NCBI GenBank assembly: GCA_947034885.2
Contig: OX344754.2
Span: forward strand, 24,198,501 to 24,262,500
Length of the DNA: 64,000 bases
From: Thuidium tamariscinum
Taxonomy: Eukaryota > Streptophyta > Bryopsida > Hypnales > Thuidiaceae
Reading direction: 5' to 3'
The notes under the pieces are model-generated. The model did no database searches. It was given only the letters and a program-made list of their open reading frames with translations, and was not told the origin of the DNA. Position 1 is the stretch's first letter; each line of letters begins with the position of its first letter. The translations under genes were made by a program, and so were the position numbers. Below are positions 36,930-47,352 of the stretch, piece after piece.

Positions 36930-38110
36930 GGAACTATATTGCAACTATATTGCAATATAGTTGCAAAATAATCTTTCAATTTTGCAATTATATTTGCAAC
37001 TATATTGCAACTTGTGTGCAACTGCTTTGCAACTAATTTCTGATTGCCTTGCAACTAGTTTACTATTAGTTTGTAACTTGTAAATTTATAGATTTTTTTA
37101 TCTTAATGATTGTAGATTTAAGAAACTGAATCTCAATGATCTATAGATTTTAGAATTTTAGATTTATCTTTTTTTAGATTATCAAATTCAAATATTGATA
37201 TTAAATAGATTTCACAAGTTTACCAAACTTTAAATTTCAAAAGTTTTAAAATTTCTTATACATTAGACATTAGAGGGGATTTGAGGCCTCCAAAGGGTTG
37301 TTTCGGGGCTGTTCCCAAAAACTATTTCCTAACTACTGGCCGTTGTCAAGCCAATATTTATCCAAACAAATAAATTTGGGTCCTGAAATATGAAAAAAAA
37401 GCCTAATTTTTTTTTAAGTAAATAAATTAATGACGTAGCACTCTCTCGACCACGTCAAATTTCAATTCACGTGGCAGAAACTGCGTTCCTGCAATCCAAG
37501 AATCCGCAGTCTTCTAATGGCCTCAAAAATCCTCTAATGCTTTAAACATTTGTAGATTTCTATAAATTGTAGAAATCTACAAATTGTAGAAATTTGCAAG
37601 TTGTAAAAATCTACAAGTTGTAAAAATTTACAAAGTGTAGAAATATTACAATTGTAATATTAAACTTTATTACTTAAAGATGGTATAGCTTACAGCTCTT
37701 ATCCATCCATTCTAATGGTACTCTTGACAATTGAGATGGGACAATTGATATAAAACTTGATTTAATTATTTTCTAGTTGTATTCTAGTTGCAAAGTAGTT
37801 GCATTCTAATTGAATTGTAGTCAAACTTAGATTATTACCAACTGTAGTTTGACACACTCGACTTTACAAAACCTAAAGTGGTCCATGTCGACAAGTGTGA
37901 CGAATTTTGGATGTAGAATACATTCCATAAATTCTTTTGTTAGATTCCTGTAATCTAAACTTCAACATGCAACTACTTTGCAAATACATGCAACTCGAAA
38001 CTTCAATCTACAACTACTTTGTGACTACTTTGCGACTATAGTAGTGTAAACATTAAATTTGGTGCAAATACAGAGGGTTGTAGTTGTAGGGAAGTTGCAT
38101 AGGACACATA
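36930..38110. repeat. Region rich in TTGCAACTA and TTGTAGAAATCTACAA motifs
   Basis: TTGCAACT variants are dense at 36,930-37,080, and GTTGCAA/CAACTACTTTG variants at 37,775-38,100. In between, 37,545-37,650 is a short tandem of a roughly 20-bp unit around TTGTAGAAATCTACAA. Motif arrays at both sides of a 1.2-kb block suggest a non-autonomous transposon with subterminal repeats, but clear termini were not found. Confidence 0.4.
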
Positions 38111-39578
38111 CTTAGCTGCATATTAGTCGGTTGCGGCGGACGTGATTTTCTTCTAGTGATGTATGGGTAGAGGGAAGGCCAAGACCTTCAAGCTTTAAAC
38201 ATATGTCAAAGATCTCCTAACATCACTTTGTAAAGTTTACACTAAACTTATAATTATTTTATTTTGTTGAGCTACATTAGGTACTTGGAATATTAGAATG
38301 ACTAGACTTCTTTATTTGTGGGAACATATAATATAATATTCCCACCCTTCCACCCCAACATAGGAAGGGATAACAAAATTGTAAAGCTTATGGTTAATAG
38401 TGAAAATACTTGGTACTTTGGTGACTCTAAGAATTTGCATATGAGAAATTGCATCATACTTGAACTTGCTATGAATTATTTACAATGTGTTGGACGTAAC
38501 AAGTGATGACTGAATCTTTTTTCTACTACAAGAGAGGCTAGCTATAATACACAAAGTCACATCATGCCTTTGGGTGCAGTTCAATATGCAATAGTTTTGC
38601 ATTTGCACTAAAATTTGTACTAGCATACTCATTCCTATTTTCATAGATTATTGATGACCTTCAACAAAAAATTCAAGATAAGTCCATGCTTACAATTTGT
38701 ATAAAATAAAAATTGAAAATAAAGAACAAAAAGTATGTATCTTTTAACCTTTAAAATTGAATCTTAGACTTTGAGTTTCAAAGTTAATCATTATTATTTT
38801 TTAATCTTGAAATAGTATAAACTTGAAAAAATAAACATTTCAATTGTAAAAATATATATTTAAAGAATTAAAATTTATGCCAATATTTTTTAATGAAAAA
38901 TATTAACTTAGTATGCACTCCAACATTAGGAATTACTCTTTTGATGCAAATTTTCCTATTTTGAGAACTCAAAGGTTTCTTGAATTTCTTTTTTGTAAGG
39001 TCAAATGGCCTAAGTAGACACTTTCCTTCAAAAATATGCATCCTTCTCAAATTCAAAATACATTTATTATGGATATTTTTCAAGTTTATTAAAATAATGC
39101 AATTTAATGCAAAGTTACCCAAATCAACTTGTGTACCTTGCATACACTCAAATAAATTTTAAGAAATAGTTTTTTCTCATATTGTAACAATCCCTATATA
39201 TTTTATAACATTAAATCACAATGGACTCCAAATGCAAATACAAAATATACTTAATAGACAAATTGTTTCACAAAAGCTCAAACCACGGTGTGACCCGCCG
39301 AGTGAGGATCGTTACTTGGAAACCGTGTCTCTTTATCCTTTTCTTCAGTGCAAGTTCGAGAGGAATTCTCTGGTTGCCGTGTCTCTAGGAGTGGAACCTT
39401 CGTCATGGTAACGGAATCTGTTGACTTTGACTCTGTAGACCCGACCATAGAGAGAGATCAATCTCCAAACTAAGAGAAAGTCTCCTCATCCTTGAGCTTC
39501 CTTATATAATGGAGACTAAAGACTGTTAGTCTTAAAAATAGACTAAAGTTCTCTTCTATCTTTCACTTTCTATCTTGG
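38111..39578. other. Intergenic; possible decayed LTR at the right
   Basis: Nothing recognisable before about 39,290. From there composition becomes less AT-rich, with a TTCCTTATATAATGGAGAC string near 39,500 reminiscent of a retrotransposon LTR promoter. The same unit may continue at 61,324 beyond the inserted elements. Boundaries not established. Confidence 0.3.
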
Positions 39579-39726
39579 GTTCACTATAAGAAACCTATGT
39601 TTTAGATGACGGATTTTAAGTGACATTCAATGATGCAACCCATGTTTTTATGTCCAAACTAATGTCCGCCATAACATCTTGATGTTATGGCGGACATTAG
39701 TTTGGACATAAAAACATGGGTTGCAT

Positions 39727-39734
39727 CATTGGAT
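39727..39734 (+). repeat. 8-bp target site duplication, left
   Basis: CATTGGAT, identical to 61,270-61,277. Eight bases is the hAT-specific length. Confidence 0.95.
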
Positions 39735-39749
39735 CAGGGCTGTGCGGAC
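39735..39749 (+). repeat. hAT terminal inverted repeat, left
   Basis: CAGGGCTGTGCGGAC; contains one GCGGAC core, so the terminal repeat itself carries the element's recurring motif. CAGGG is a common hAT terminus. Confidence 0.92.
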
Positions 39750-39975
39750 GTCCGGGCGTCCGCGTCCGCGTCCGGACGTCCAGCATCCGGCACCCCGTGG
39801 ACGTCCTATGACATTTGAATTTCGGAATTTAGTGTGCCCGATAAAATACAGAGGCGGACGGCTGCCCCGGCAGCCGGCGTCGGAGGTCCCGTCCGCCCGT
39901 CCGCCCCGACCGCCGGCGTCCGCCACGAAAGCGATCCCGTCCGCTCCGACCGAGCGTGTCCGCCACGCGTCCGTG
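39744..39975. promoter_or_regulatory. Left-end GTCCGC array (subterminal repeats)
   Basis: About nine GTCCGC/GCGGAC cores in 230 bp, including a direct run GCGTCCGCGTCCGCGTCC at the very end. In hAT elements transposase binds short motifs repeated near the termini; position and density here fit that role. Open frames across it on both strands are by-products of its GC-rich composition. Confidence 0.75.
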
Positions 39976-40044
39976 ATGGCGTCCACATCGACCCTGATGA
40001 GAATGTCTGGAAAAAAAATTAAAACTTTTCACCGTATAAGGTAA

Positions 40045-40325
40045 CTAGTCAATTTAAGAGCTGAAATTGAATTTTGGGGAGGGAAAACGTCTTAAAATAT
40101 TTTCCAGTAAATTGCCTTTGAAAGACAAGTGGAATTGACATCTAACCGAAATTGTTTTATAATTTTTGAAGTTTTGTGGAATTAGTTATGAATTTTTGAA
40201 GTTGAAAGGGCATAGGGCTTTGAAAACGCCCACCCCTGCAATGTACACCCTTTGTACATTGCTGAAGGCTACAAAAAGAAACATGTACAAGTAGTGAAAG
40301 TAGGCGGTTTTAGGCGCATTGAACT
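40045..40325 (+). mobile_element. TAAGGTA-family MITE nested in the hAT element
   Basis: Matches 21,785-22,103: TAAGGTAACTAG start, GACATCTAACCG, GAATTAGTTATGAATTT, TTGAAGTTGAAAGGGCATAG, then a TGTACA pair. The right end is not clear. Confidence 0.55.
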
Positions 40326-42446
40326 TGCAATTGGTGGGGAAATTCATAATTAATTTTTGGAACAATGTACTTGATTACTTGAACAAGTTAACAAGAAGAT
40401 CAACAAGTTGGTTTTCCCAAAAAAAAATTAATGATGAAGATTTTGATTTTATAATTCCTTTAGGCGTTAATAGTCAGTAGTCATCAATGATGGCAAATGA
40501 CCCTATTAAACTGATACTAAAAAAATTAATAATTTTGTTTCTAAATTAATTCAAGAAATTTAAATTTTACTAGTAAAAACATTGAATATTAAGTAGTATT
40601 AAAATAATTTTAAAATAATGATGAAAATAATAAAATAATAATAATCTTGAAAACAACATCTTTATGTGGTTACATTGATTCCACATTAACCCCTAAAATT
40701 TAGGCATAAAAAAAGTGGATGTGCCTTGTTCAACTTTGATTCTAACTTTCAATATAGCCATTTTGGTATTTGACTTAAAATAAGAAAATGAAGCTTGAAA
40801 ACTTTTCTTTTTATTTGAACTTAAAATTTTGAAAAATTCCAAGAATTGAAAAATTTATTGCAATTGCAAGTTCTATGTGTTGAAATCCGTGAAACACAAT
40901 ACATTGTCTTTTTCATTCATATTTATTCGTTTTAAGATCAATCCTTAATTTCAATTGCAATATTCAATTTTCCATTTAACATTCATTAATGGTGAAAATT
41001 TCAAACTATTCCAATATATAGTATAATTGATATAATTTTCTTAACTTTTTACTTTAAAATTATTACAATAATATGTAGTTTTCATCAAGCAATTTGTAGA
41101 AAAATAGAATATGTAGAAAGTAGAATTTTACAATAGAATTTCTCTTGATAATGTATAAAATCAAAAATTTAATTTTCTTTAATAGCCAAATTTGACTTTG
41201 AGGTCTTTGTTATTGTAGTTTTTGGTTCAAAATTTTTTAAAGGCAAATTGAAAATTATATATAGTGATCTCCATTTATACTTGTACCTTTGGAAGAAATT
41301 GAAAGTATTTCGGATTTTTTCTGCTAGTTTTCTTATATTTATTTTTAATTTTTGTAAAAAAATGATAACGATTAGAATTTTTCTCTAAATCAATTGCTCC
41401 CATTTTTGGTTCAATTGATAATCAACTATTGTTTCAATCAAATTTTTGTTTCAATTGATTTGGTTATTTTTGTTTCAATTAAAAATCGGCACAAAATCAA
41501 TTGAAACCAAAATATAAATTTGATATCGATAAAATTCATAGTTTCTATTCCATTTGGTCAAATATCATCCTTAAGCTAAAATAAGCATATCTTATTTTGT
41601 TCAAACATCAATCTTATATTTTTATTACTTGAAACTATGAATTTTATATCTCTATGAGGAAATTCAAATGATTTTGAGAGAAATTTTAGTCATCTTTTTA
41701 GTTGCAAATATTAATTGGTGGGGAAATTCACAATAAAATTTTGGAACGATGTACCCTATTACTTGAACAAGTTAACAAAAAGATCGACAAGTTGGTTTTC
41801 TTAAAAAAAATTTAATCATGAAGATTTTGATTTTTGACATTCCTTTCGGGACAAGTTTTTAGTGTTTTGAAGTGCATTTGGGGCACGAATCCTTCTGGGG
41901 TTAATGGCATTTTAGAATTTTGAATCATGATCTGTCCATGTCATGCTTTTATTTAAAATTGCCATAAATTTCTCAGAGCTCCGCAAAAAGAATTTTGTCA
42001 TTTGAATTTCATTTGTGAAACGTTTGTACACCTCTGAAAAATATATAACTCTCTTGAAGTTCACCCTAACATACTCAGATTGCAAGTCAGGGCGCTAATA
42101 GGTACTTCTACCTTACTTACTACTTAGACCTTATACATCATGCAAATTGTTACACAACCTTATCAAGTATCTATGTGCACAACAACATCTACCAACAATA
42201 AATACTATTGATCTCATCCCCCCCCGAATACGTTTGTCTATCAAATATCAAAGATCAAAAACATTAATAGCTGAAATTTTCAAATGCTTTCAGTAATTCA
42301 AAAAATATAATAGATTTCATTTGGGTTGCCATACATTGGTGCTCCGTATATATACTACGTATTATATATGCCGCACGTATACATTCTCTCTATAATATAG
42401 ACTACATATCATTCTATACTTACGTATGCTACTATACTATGCCGAT
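40326..42446. other. AT-rich spacer of the hAT element, no gene
   Basis: No coding sequence recognised. AATTGGTGGGGAAATTCA-AAT-AATTTTTGGAA and CTTGAACAAGTTAACAA blocks near 40,330 recur at about 41,710, a diverged direct repeat. A TAGGTACTTCTACCTTAC end-like string lies at 42,100. Confidence 0.4.
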
Positions 42447-43949
42447 CTATTCATACGAACGCCGAAAGTGCTCATTGGGAATTGACCAGTTGAAAGTACT
42501 GGTCCAACGATTGATGATGCGTGCCAAATCGCCCGCATTCTCCGGGCCGTCTTTGCAAGGGCGTTCCAAGTACGCACGAAATGACATTGCCAACGCTTGG
42601 TGATCAAATTTACTCATGCTTGCCGTTTCCATGTTCAACTTGTGGTACTCCTCTGACATGCAATCCCTGTTAATTGCCATGGCTATTTTGCACACCGTGT
42701 ACTCCTCCGTTGCAATGGATAAACTTGGAATTACTTGCACGTTTTTGTCTTTTTCGTGCAAATATGCAATCTTCGAGGTCACCCACCAACGGTTTTGCAA
42801 AGCAGCATCCATCTCTTGTTTGGATGTGAACACGTACAATGACTTCGGTGGTTCTGTAACGTACGAAGTCATGCCCCAATCGCACACTCCAATGTATACG
42901 CGCGACTCGTCCGTGGGAAAGTGCAACATAATGTTGTCCAGTGAAATATCATTGTGCAAATATCCTGCATCGTGCACCGCATGCATGATATGCAACAACG
43001 CCCATGCTAGCTCCGTACGTTTCTTCCGAAATCGTGCAAGATGACCTGCGGCAATGACATCCGCATCCGTTGGCGAGCTATATTGCAAGTGCATACCTAT
43101 GTTGTCTGGATAAGTTCTATCCAAATGCATCATCTTCCGCAAGGTCCCGCCATTCCACCAATATGCATATCCTTCATTCCTCCTTGCATGAACTGCATAA
43201 AACCGTATCACTCCGGGATGGCCAATCCGCACCGCCATGGACTCGTTTTAGTGTTCCGCCTTTGCAAGATGAAGTAGCGTCTGCTGTACATTAGATAGCT
43301 TTGCTGCAAACTCCCAATACTCAGGTATTTCACGGCATCCCCGAATTTGCACCCTCCGAATTGTTGCGTACCTGCCTTTGGTCACGACATCATCACAATA
43401 AATCACGGTCGCCGTGTCTGGAAGTGCTATTAGATGCTTCCTGCCTTCCGTCAATTCAACCATTCCATCCTTGGTTTTCCACCAACCCATAGATCCTCGT
43501 CTGTTCCTGGCAGACGCGAATGGAGCACATCGGCCGACAAACAATTCAGCCCTTAAAATGACTTGCTGAAATGCAGCATCATGTTCACGGTGAAACTTCC
43601 CATACTTCGTTAAGATGGCCTTTGCATTCCACAACGCGTCATGCACCTTATTTTTCAATAACTGCTCAAAGCCAATCTTATCCATTTCACTGTGCCATTG
43701 TGGAACAGAAACCGCATCCATCAATCGTTGCCACATGTCGTCCTTGAATTTTTTAGGACAGTCCTCATTGTAGTGAACATACTTCATCTGCAAGGACATC
43801 GTGCTCTCCGATTCGTAGAAGTCCACGATCACTTTAATCATCATATCATTCAATGCTTCAGAGGGCTTGTTTGCTTTTGCCTCCTCTTTAGATGGACCTG
43901 CCACCTCCTCCAGTTTCCTTTTACCCGCCTTCTTTGTTCGTCCCATCAT
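42447..43949 (-). pseudogene. Protein-kinase-like gene carried by the hAT element
   Basis: The open frame from ATG 43949 runs 233 codons to a TAA at 43,248-43,250, then continues in the same frame to 42,447 (501 codons in all). The second part has a kinase catalytic core: HPGVIRFYAV, WWNGGTL, then YLHNDISLDNIMLHF (HxD with catalytic Asp and the following Asn) and VCDWGM (in place of DFG). The first part has a lysine-rich start, MMGRTKKAGKRK, possibly nuclear, and a degenerate N-lobe (VVTKGRYATIRRVQI) with no plain VAIK lysine. Function unknown: host kinase-derived, perhaps acting on the transposase or host proteins. The stop falls between the N-lobe and HPGV, where kinases have no natural break, so it is a lesion unless recoded. 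A GTCCGC array and TATA box lie upstream. Confidence 0.75.
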
Positions 43950-44104
43950 GATAAAAATCACGTCAAAACTTCGAAAAAAAGCAACAAGGGGGCCCCAATA
44001 ATGTCACCCTTGCTTTCCCTAGGAGGGGAACCAATGGAGACTTAAAAAGCCACCAAGCTTTCCACTCCACGCTTGCAAAATGCAAGGGAGAAAACAAGAG
44101 TGAA

Positions 44105-44363
44105 GGCGGACGGCCTAAACCGCCCCTCTTATACCCTGGCGGACGCCCTAAACCTGTGCGGACGACCCGACGAGGCGCTGTCCGCCGTCCGATCGATCGG
44201 ACGGCCGCGGACGGGCCGACGGATATGCGTCCGCCTCGTCGGACGGCAGCAGTCCGTCCGCCAACGCAATGCACGTCGGAAACGCGTCCGCCCGATCAGA
44301 CGGACAAGAAGTCCGCTGTCCGATCGATCCGACGGATGACCATGATCGGGCGGGTGCCGTCCG
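44105..44363 (-). promoter_or_regulatory. GTCCGC array and promoter of the kinase-like gene
   Basis: About ten GTCCGC/GCGGAC cores in 260 bp. A minus-strand TATAAG box at 44,133-44,128 sits inside the downstream edge of the array, 180 bp before the ATG. CGATCGATCG/ATCGATC pairs also recur here. Confidence 0.75.
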
Positions 44364-44377
44364 CCTAATCCAACGGT

Positions 44378-45085
44378 CTACTTTGTAGAAGGCCTTCATT
44401 TGAAATTTCACGTGAAGAAGGGCCAAAAAAATATGGAGAGGTTGAAATTTCTTAGAACATTTGTGTTCTATGACAAATTTTCATTTGGAAATAGAAATTG
44501 CCTATTTTTTATGAGATTCCAAAAAATAGGCTCCCTTGCGATATTTGGAGTTTTTTGGTAAGTGCCCTATTCATTTGAAATTTCACGTGAAAAGGGGCCG
44601 ACAAAAATATGGAGAGGTTGGAATGTCATAGGACATTTATTTTCTATGACTAATTTCCATGCCACATTTGAAATTGTCTAGTTTTGATTTTATTTCAAAA
44701 AATACGCCCCTTAGCCATTTTTGGATCTACTTTGTAAATGGCCTATTCATTTCAAATTTCACGTGAAAAGGGGCCGACAAAAATATGGAGAGGTTGGAAT
44801 GTCATAGGACATTTATGTTCTATGACCAATTTCCATTCCACATTTGAAATTGTCTAGTTTTGATTTTATTTCAAAAAATATGCCCCGTAGCCATTTTTGG
44901 GTCTACTTTGTAAATGGCCTATTCATTTCAAATTTCACGTGAAGACGGGCCCAAAAAAATATGGAGAGGTTGGAATGTCATAGGACATTTATTTTCTATG
45001 ACAAATTTCCATTTGGAAATTGAAATTGCCTATTTTTTATGAGATTCCAAAAAATAGGCTCCCTTGCGATATTTGGAGTATTAGA
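44378..45085 (+). repeat. Tandem repeat of about 177 bp, four units
   Basis: Units begin near 44,378, 44,553, 44,729 and 44,907. Each has CATTTGAAATTTCACGTGAA (or CATTTCAAATTTCACGTGAA), then GGGCC, AAAATATGGAGAGGTTG, TTCTATGAC, and ends with CCATTTTTGG or GCGATATTTGGAG before the next. Units 1 and 4 share the TTTGGAAAT and GATTCCAAAAAATAGGCTCC form; units 2-3 share another. It lies in the gap between the kinase promoter and the 3' end of the next gene. Confidence 0.85.
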
Positions 45086-45371
45086 AAAGAGGGGAAAACA
45101 TTCCGATGCAATATTCATATTTAAATAATAACAATAGCTACACATTGGTTAAATTTAATACTACAGGTCAAAGGTCCCATCCATAGATCCAATATTGTAC
45201 TCACGCATTTCAAAAATTTGTATTTTCATAAATACTTATAGGTTCGTGAGTACCCCTCACTAACATTACAATACCATGCTTGCCACCACCTACGGTACAT
45301 GGCAGTGGATTACAATCATTATACCGTAGTGCGGACTAGCTACTACAAGAGTGTAGTCTTTTTGTTGTACT

Positions 45372-46445
45372 TCACTCGGAATCTGAGTCAGTATCATCTC
45401 TCTGACTATGGCCTACAGAACTAGATCCATACACCCCCATATATGGTCCTCCACCGTACACGTCTCCTGCTCCGCTTCCCGCTCCTCCTTGTCCATAGTT
45501 CCCGTAATGAGGCCCTCCAAAGGTTGGAGGAGGAACTGAATCTCCATAGTAGGAGCCTCCTTCATTTGAACGGCCATGGTAAGACCCTCCATGATGCCCA
45601 TAATTTCCATATGAACCACCTCCACTAGACCTCGAATGGTATTGGGAGCCTTCTTGGGTAGAAGGAGCATTGTGCGCGGTTCCGCGACTTCCTCCTACGA
45701 TTTGAGAACGACTTTGCCCACCTCGTGGGTCATGTGTACCACGTTCACGTCCATAGTACCCATCGTAACCATATTGTGGACCACGATCTTCTATGCTTCT
45801 CCGCATTGCCTCACGCATTTCATGCTCGTATTGAATGTCCTCTCGAGCTTCTCTACGTTCATGCCTCTCTCCACCGGCCACGGATGCAGTAGCCTCTTCA
45901 ACATCATCATCATCATCTGGGACGGGCTCCTCTGCATCCGGCATCACTGTTGTAGGAAATCCAAATTGGCCTCGATTGGACCATTCGGGCATGCAATCGC
46001 TTGCATTAGTCCAACTCGTATAAATGACTACTTCATTGCGATTGAGAGTCGCCACATCTTTTCCATATATTGTGCGCCAATCAACATCTTTGTGAAGTAC
46101 AATCTCTGCCCAGACCATGGCCATGTTCGTATAATTCATGACATTTGGTTTGGAGTCACGTATACCAGCATTACGCGTCACTTCATCGTATTGGTGAACA
46201 AAGTGCCTACTGAGACACGTGGATGTTTGCCCTTCCCAACGGCGAACTTGTTGCGCTGCACGGTCCGATGCCCACAATTTGGCAATGTGCGTCATTTTCA
46301 CGTACTTCTTGCACGTAGTGGCGGTCCAAACTTTCTTTGGTTCACTCTTCCATCCGGGTTCACCAACACACATTGGATCATTCCAATCATCCCAATTTAT
46401 GCTTTGGGATTTCCCCTTGTTTTTCTTGTTTTCATCACGAGGCAT
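45372..46445 (-). CDS. Gly/Tyr/Ser-rich protein with transposon-specific N-terminal domain
   Basis: A 357-codon uninterrupted frame; ATG 46445, stop TGA 45372-45374. Residues about 20-130 form a domain shared with the RING gene of the same element: GW...W....CKKYVKMTHIAKLW, SRHFVHQ, then AMVWAEIVL and VDWRTIY. A charged helix-like stretch (ERREAREDIQYEHEMREAMR, about 195-220) follows, then a low-complexity tail of GGSY, GYGR and GGSYYGDS units to an acidic end, DDTDSDSE. Such tails often drive condensation or RNA binding; that is inference. No known enzyme motif. Its promoter has the element's GTCCGC array and a TATAAAAA box. It is the only gene in the element with no visible lesion. Confidence 0.78.
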   Translation of the reverse strand: MPRDENKKNKGKSQSINWDDWNDPMCVGEPGWKSEPKKVWTATTCKKYVKMTHIAKLWASDRAAQQVRRWEGQTSTCLSRHFVHQYDEVTRNAGIRDSKPNVMNYTNMAMVWAEIVLHKDVDWRTIYGKDVATLNRNEVVIYTSWTNASDCMPEWSNRGQFGFPTTVMPDAEEPVPDDDDDVEEATASVAGGERHERREAREDIQYEHEMREAMRRSIEDRGPQYGYDGYYGRERGTHDPRGGQSRSQIVGGSRGTAHNAPSTQEGSQYHSRSSGGGSYGNYGHHGGSYHGRSNEGGSYYGDSVPPPTFGGPHYGNYGQGGAGSGAGDVYGGGPYMGVYGSSSVGHSQRDDTDSDSE

Positions 46446-46727
46446 GGTGGCGTTGACTAAAATGAGAGCAACGGATGACTTCGTTCACACTAATTCCAGC
46501 AATAAGAAATCAAAATGCTTCAAAGTTACAGTGCGATGCAGTTTAGATGAAGTTGTAGTCCCTCAGAACCTGATCATTACTTCAACTAAAGTTCGTGAAG
46601 CATTTTAGTGATGATTAATGAAGCACAACCGTTTGCACACAACGTCGGAAGGGGCGTGCAGAGCCACAGATTAAAATCAGGCACTGGATCGTCCACTCCG
46701 AAGGGAAACGGTTGTGGCGAAATGAGC

Positions 46728-46960
46728 CGTCCGCCCCGCTTTTTATACTGAGCCGTCCGCCCCCCACCGAGGCGGACGGCCAGATGCTCATCCGACGGCC
46801 GAGAGGCGGACGGCAAAATCCAGCGGACAGAAATCGGCGTCCGCTGGATCGCACGGACATCAGGCGGACTCACCGAGGGACGGACGACGCGGACGGCGCC
46901 CGTCGGGGGCGGACGCAGGGACGGACGGGCGGACGGCGGCACCGACGGAAGAGCGGACGG
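46728..46960 (-). promoter_or_regulatory. GTCCGC array and promoter of the Gly/Tyr-rich gene
   Basis: About eleven GTCCGC/GCGGAC cores in 230 bp, with TATAAAAA on the minus strand at 46,747-46,740 near the downstream edge, roughly 295 bp from the ATG. The sequence after the TATA box (GCGGGGCGGACGG) resembles that after the kinase TATA box (GAGGGGCGG). Confidence 0.75.
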
Positions 46961-46991
46961 ACGGGTGGGGGGTTTGAAACCCTCAAAGACC

Positions 46992-47352
46992 TAAGGTAGA
47001 AGCACCTATTACAGCCGAAGTTAGTTAGTTTGCAGTTTCAGCATAGTTGGAGGCACCTTTTCCTATAAAGAATATTTTTGTAGTATTGGCAACTCAAAAT
47101 CATGAATTTCCAAAAAAAAATTAGAATTTTTGGATGAGGCATCTAATTTCTGTGAATTTTCAAAGTAGGACTTAGTAGAGCACCTAAATCTGCACTCCTA
47201 GTAAATCTGCCTAGATTCTCACACCAAAATCTAAAATAATCAGAACCCACCAAGCACAACTAAAGTTTCAAGGTACTAGTGGGGACACTTTGTAAGAAAC
47301 TCTAATGTCAAACTATGGATACACTGAAAATAATGGGTGCTTCTACCTTACA
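46992..47352. mobile_element. MITE, TAAGGTAGAAG ends, nested in the hAT element
   Basis: Left end TAAGGTAGAAGCACCTATTA and right end TAATGGGTGCTTCTACCTTA are 20-bp inverted repeats with one mismatch. About 361 bp, no coding sequence. Confidence 0.8.

Noticed and set aside
39721..40044. Overlapping open frames on both strands through the GC-rich arrays (also near 44,100, 46,700, 50,300, 54,900 and 61,000)
   Set aside because: They follow from GC-rich motif repeats with few stop codons; Arg/Pro/Ala-rich on every frame, no start context or domain.
42447..43949. Kinase-like gene as a functional two-gene pair
   Set aside because: The second part starts in mid kinase fold (HPGVIRFY) in the same frame as the first, so a broken single gene is simpler.
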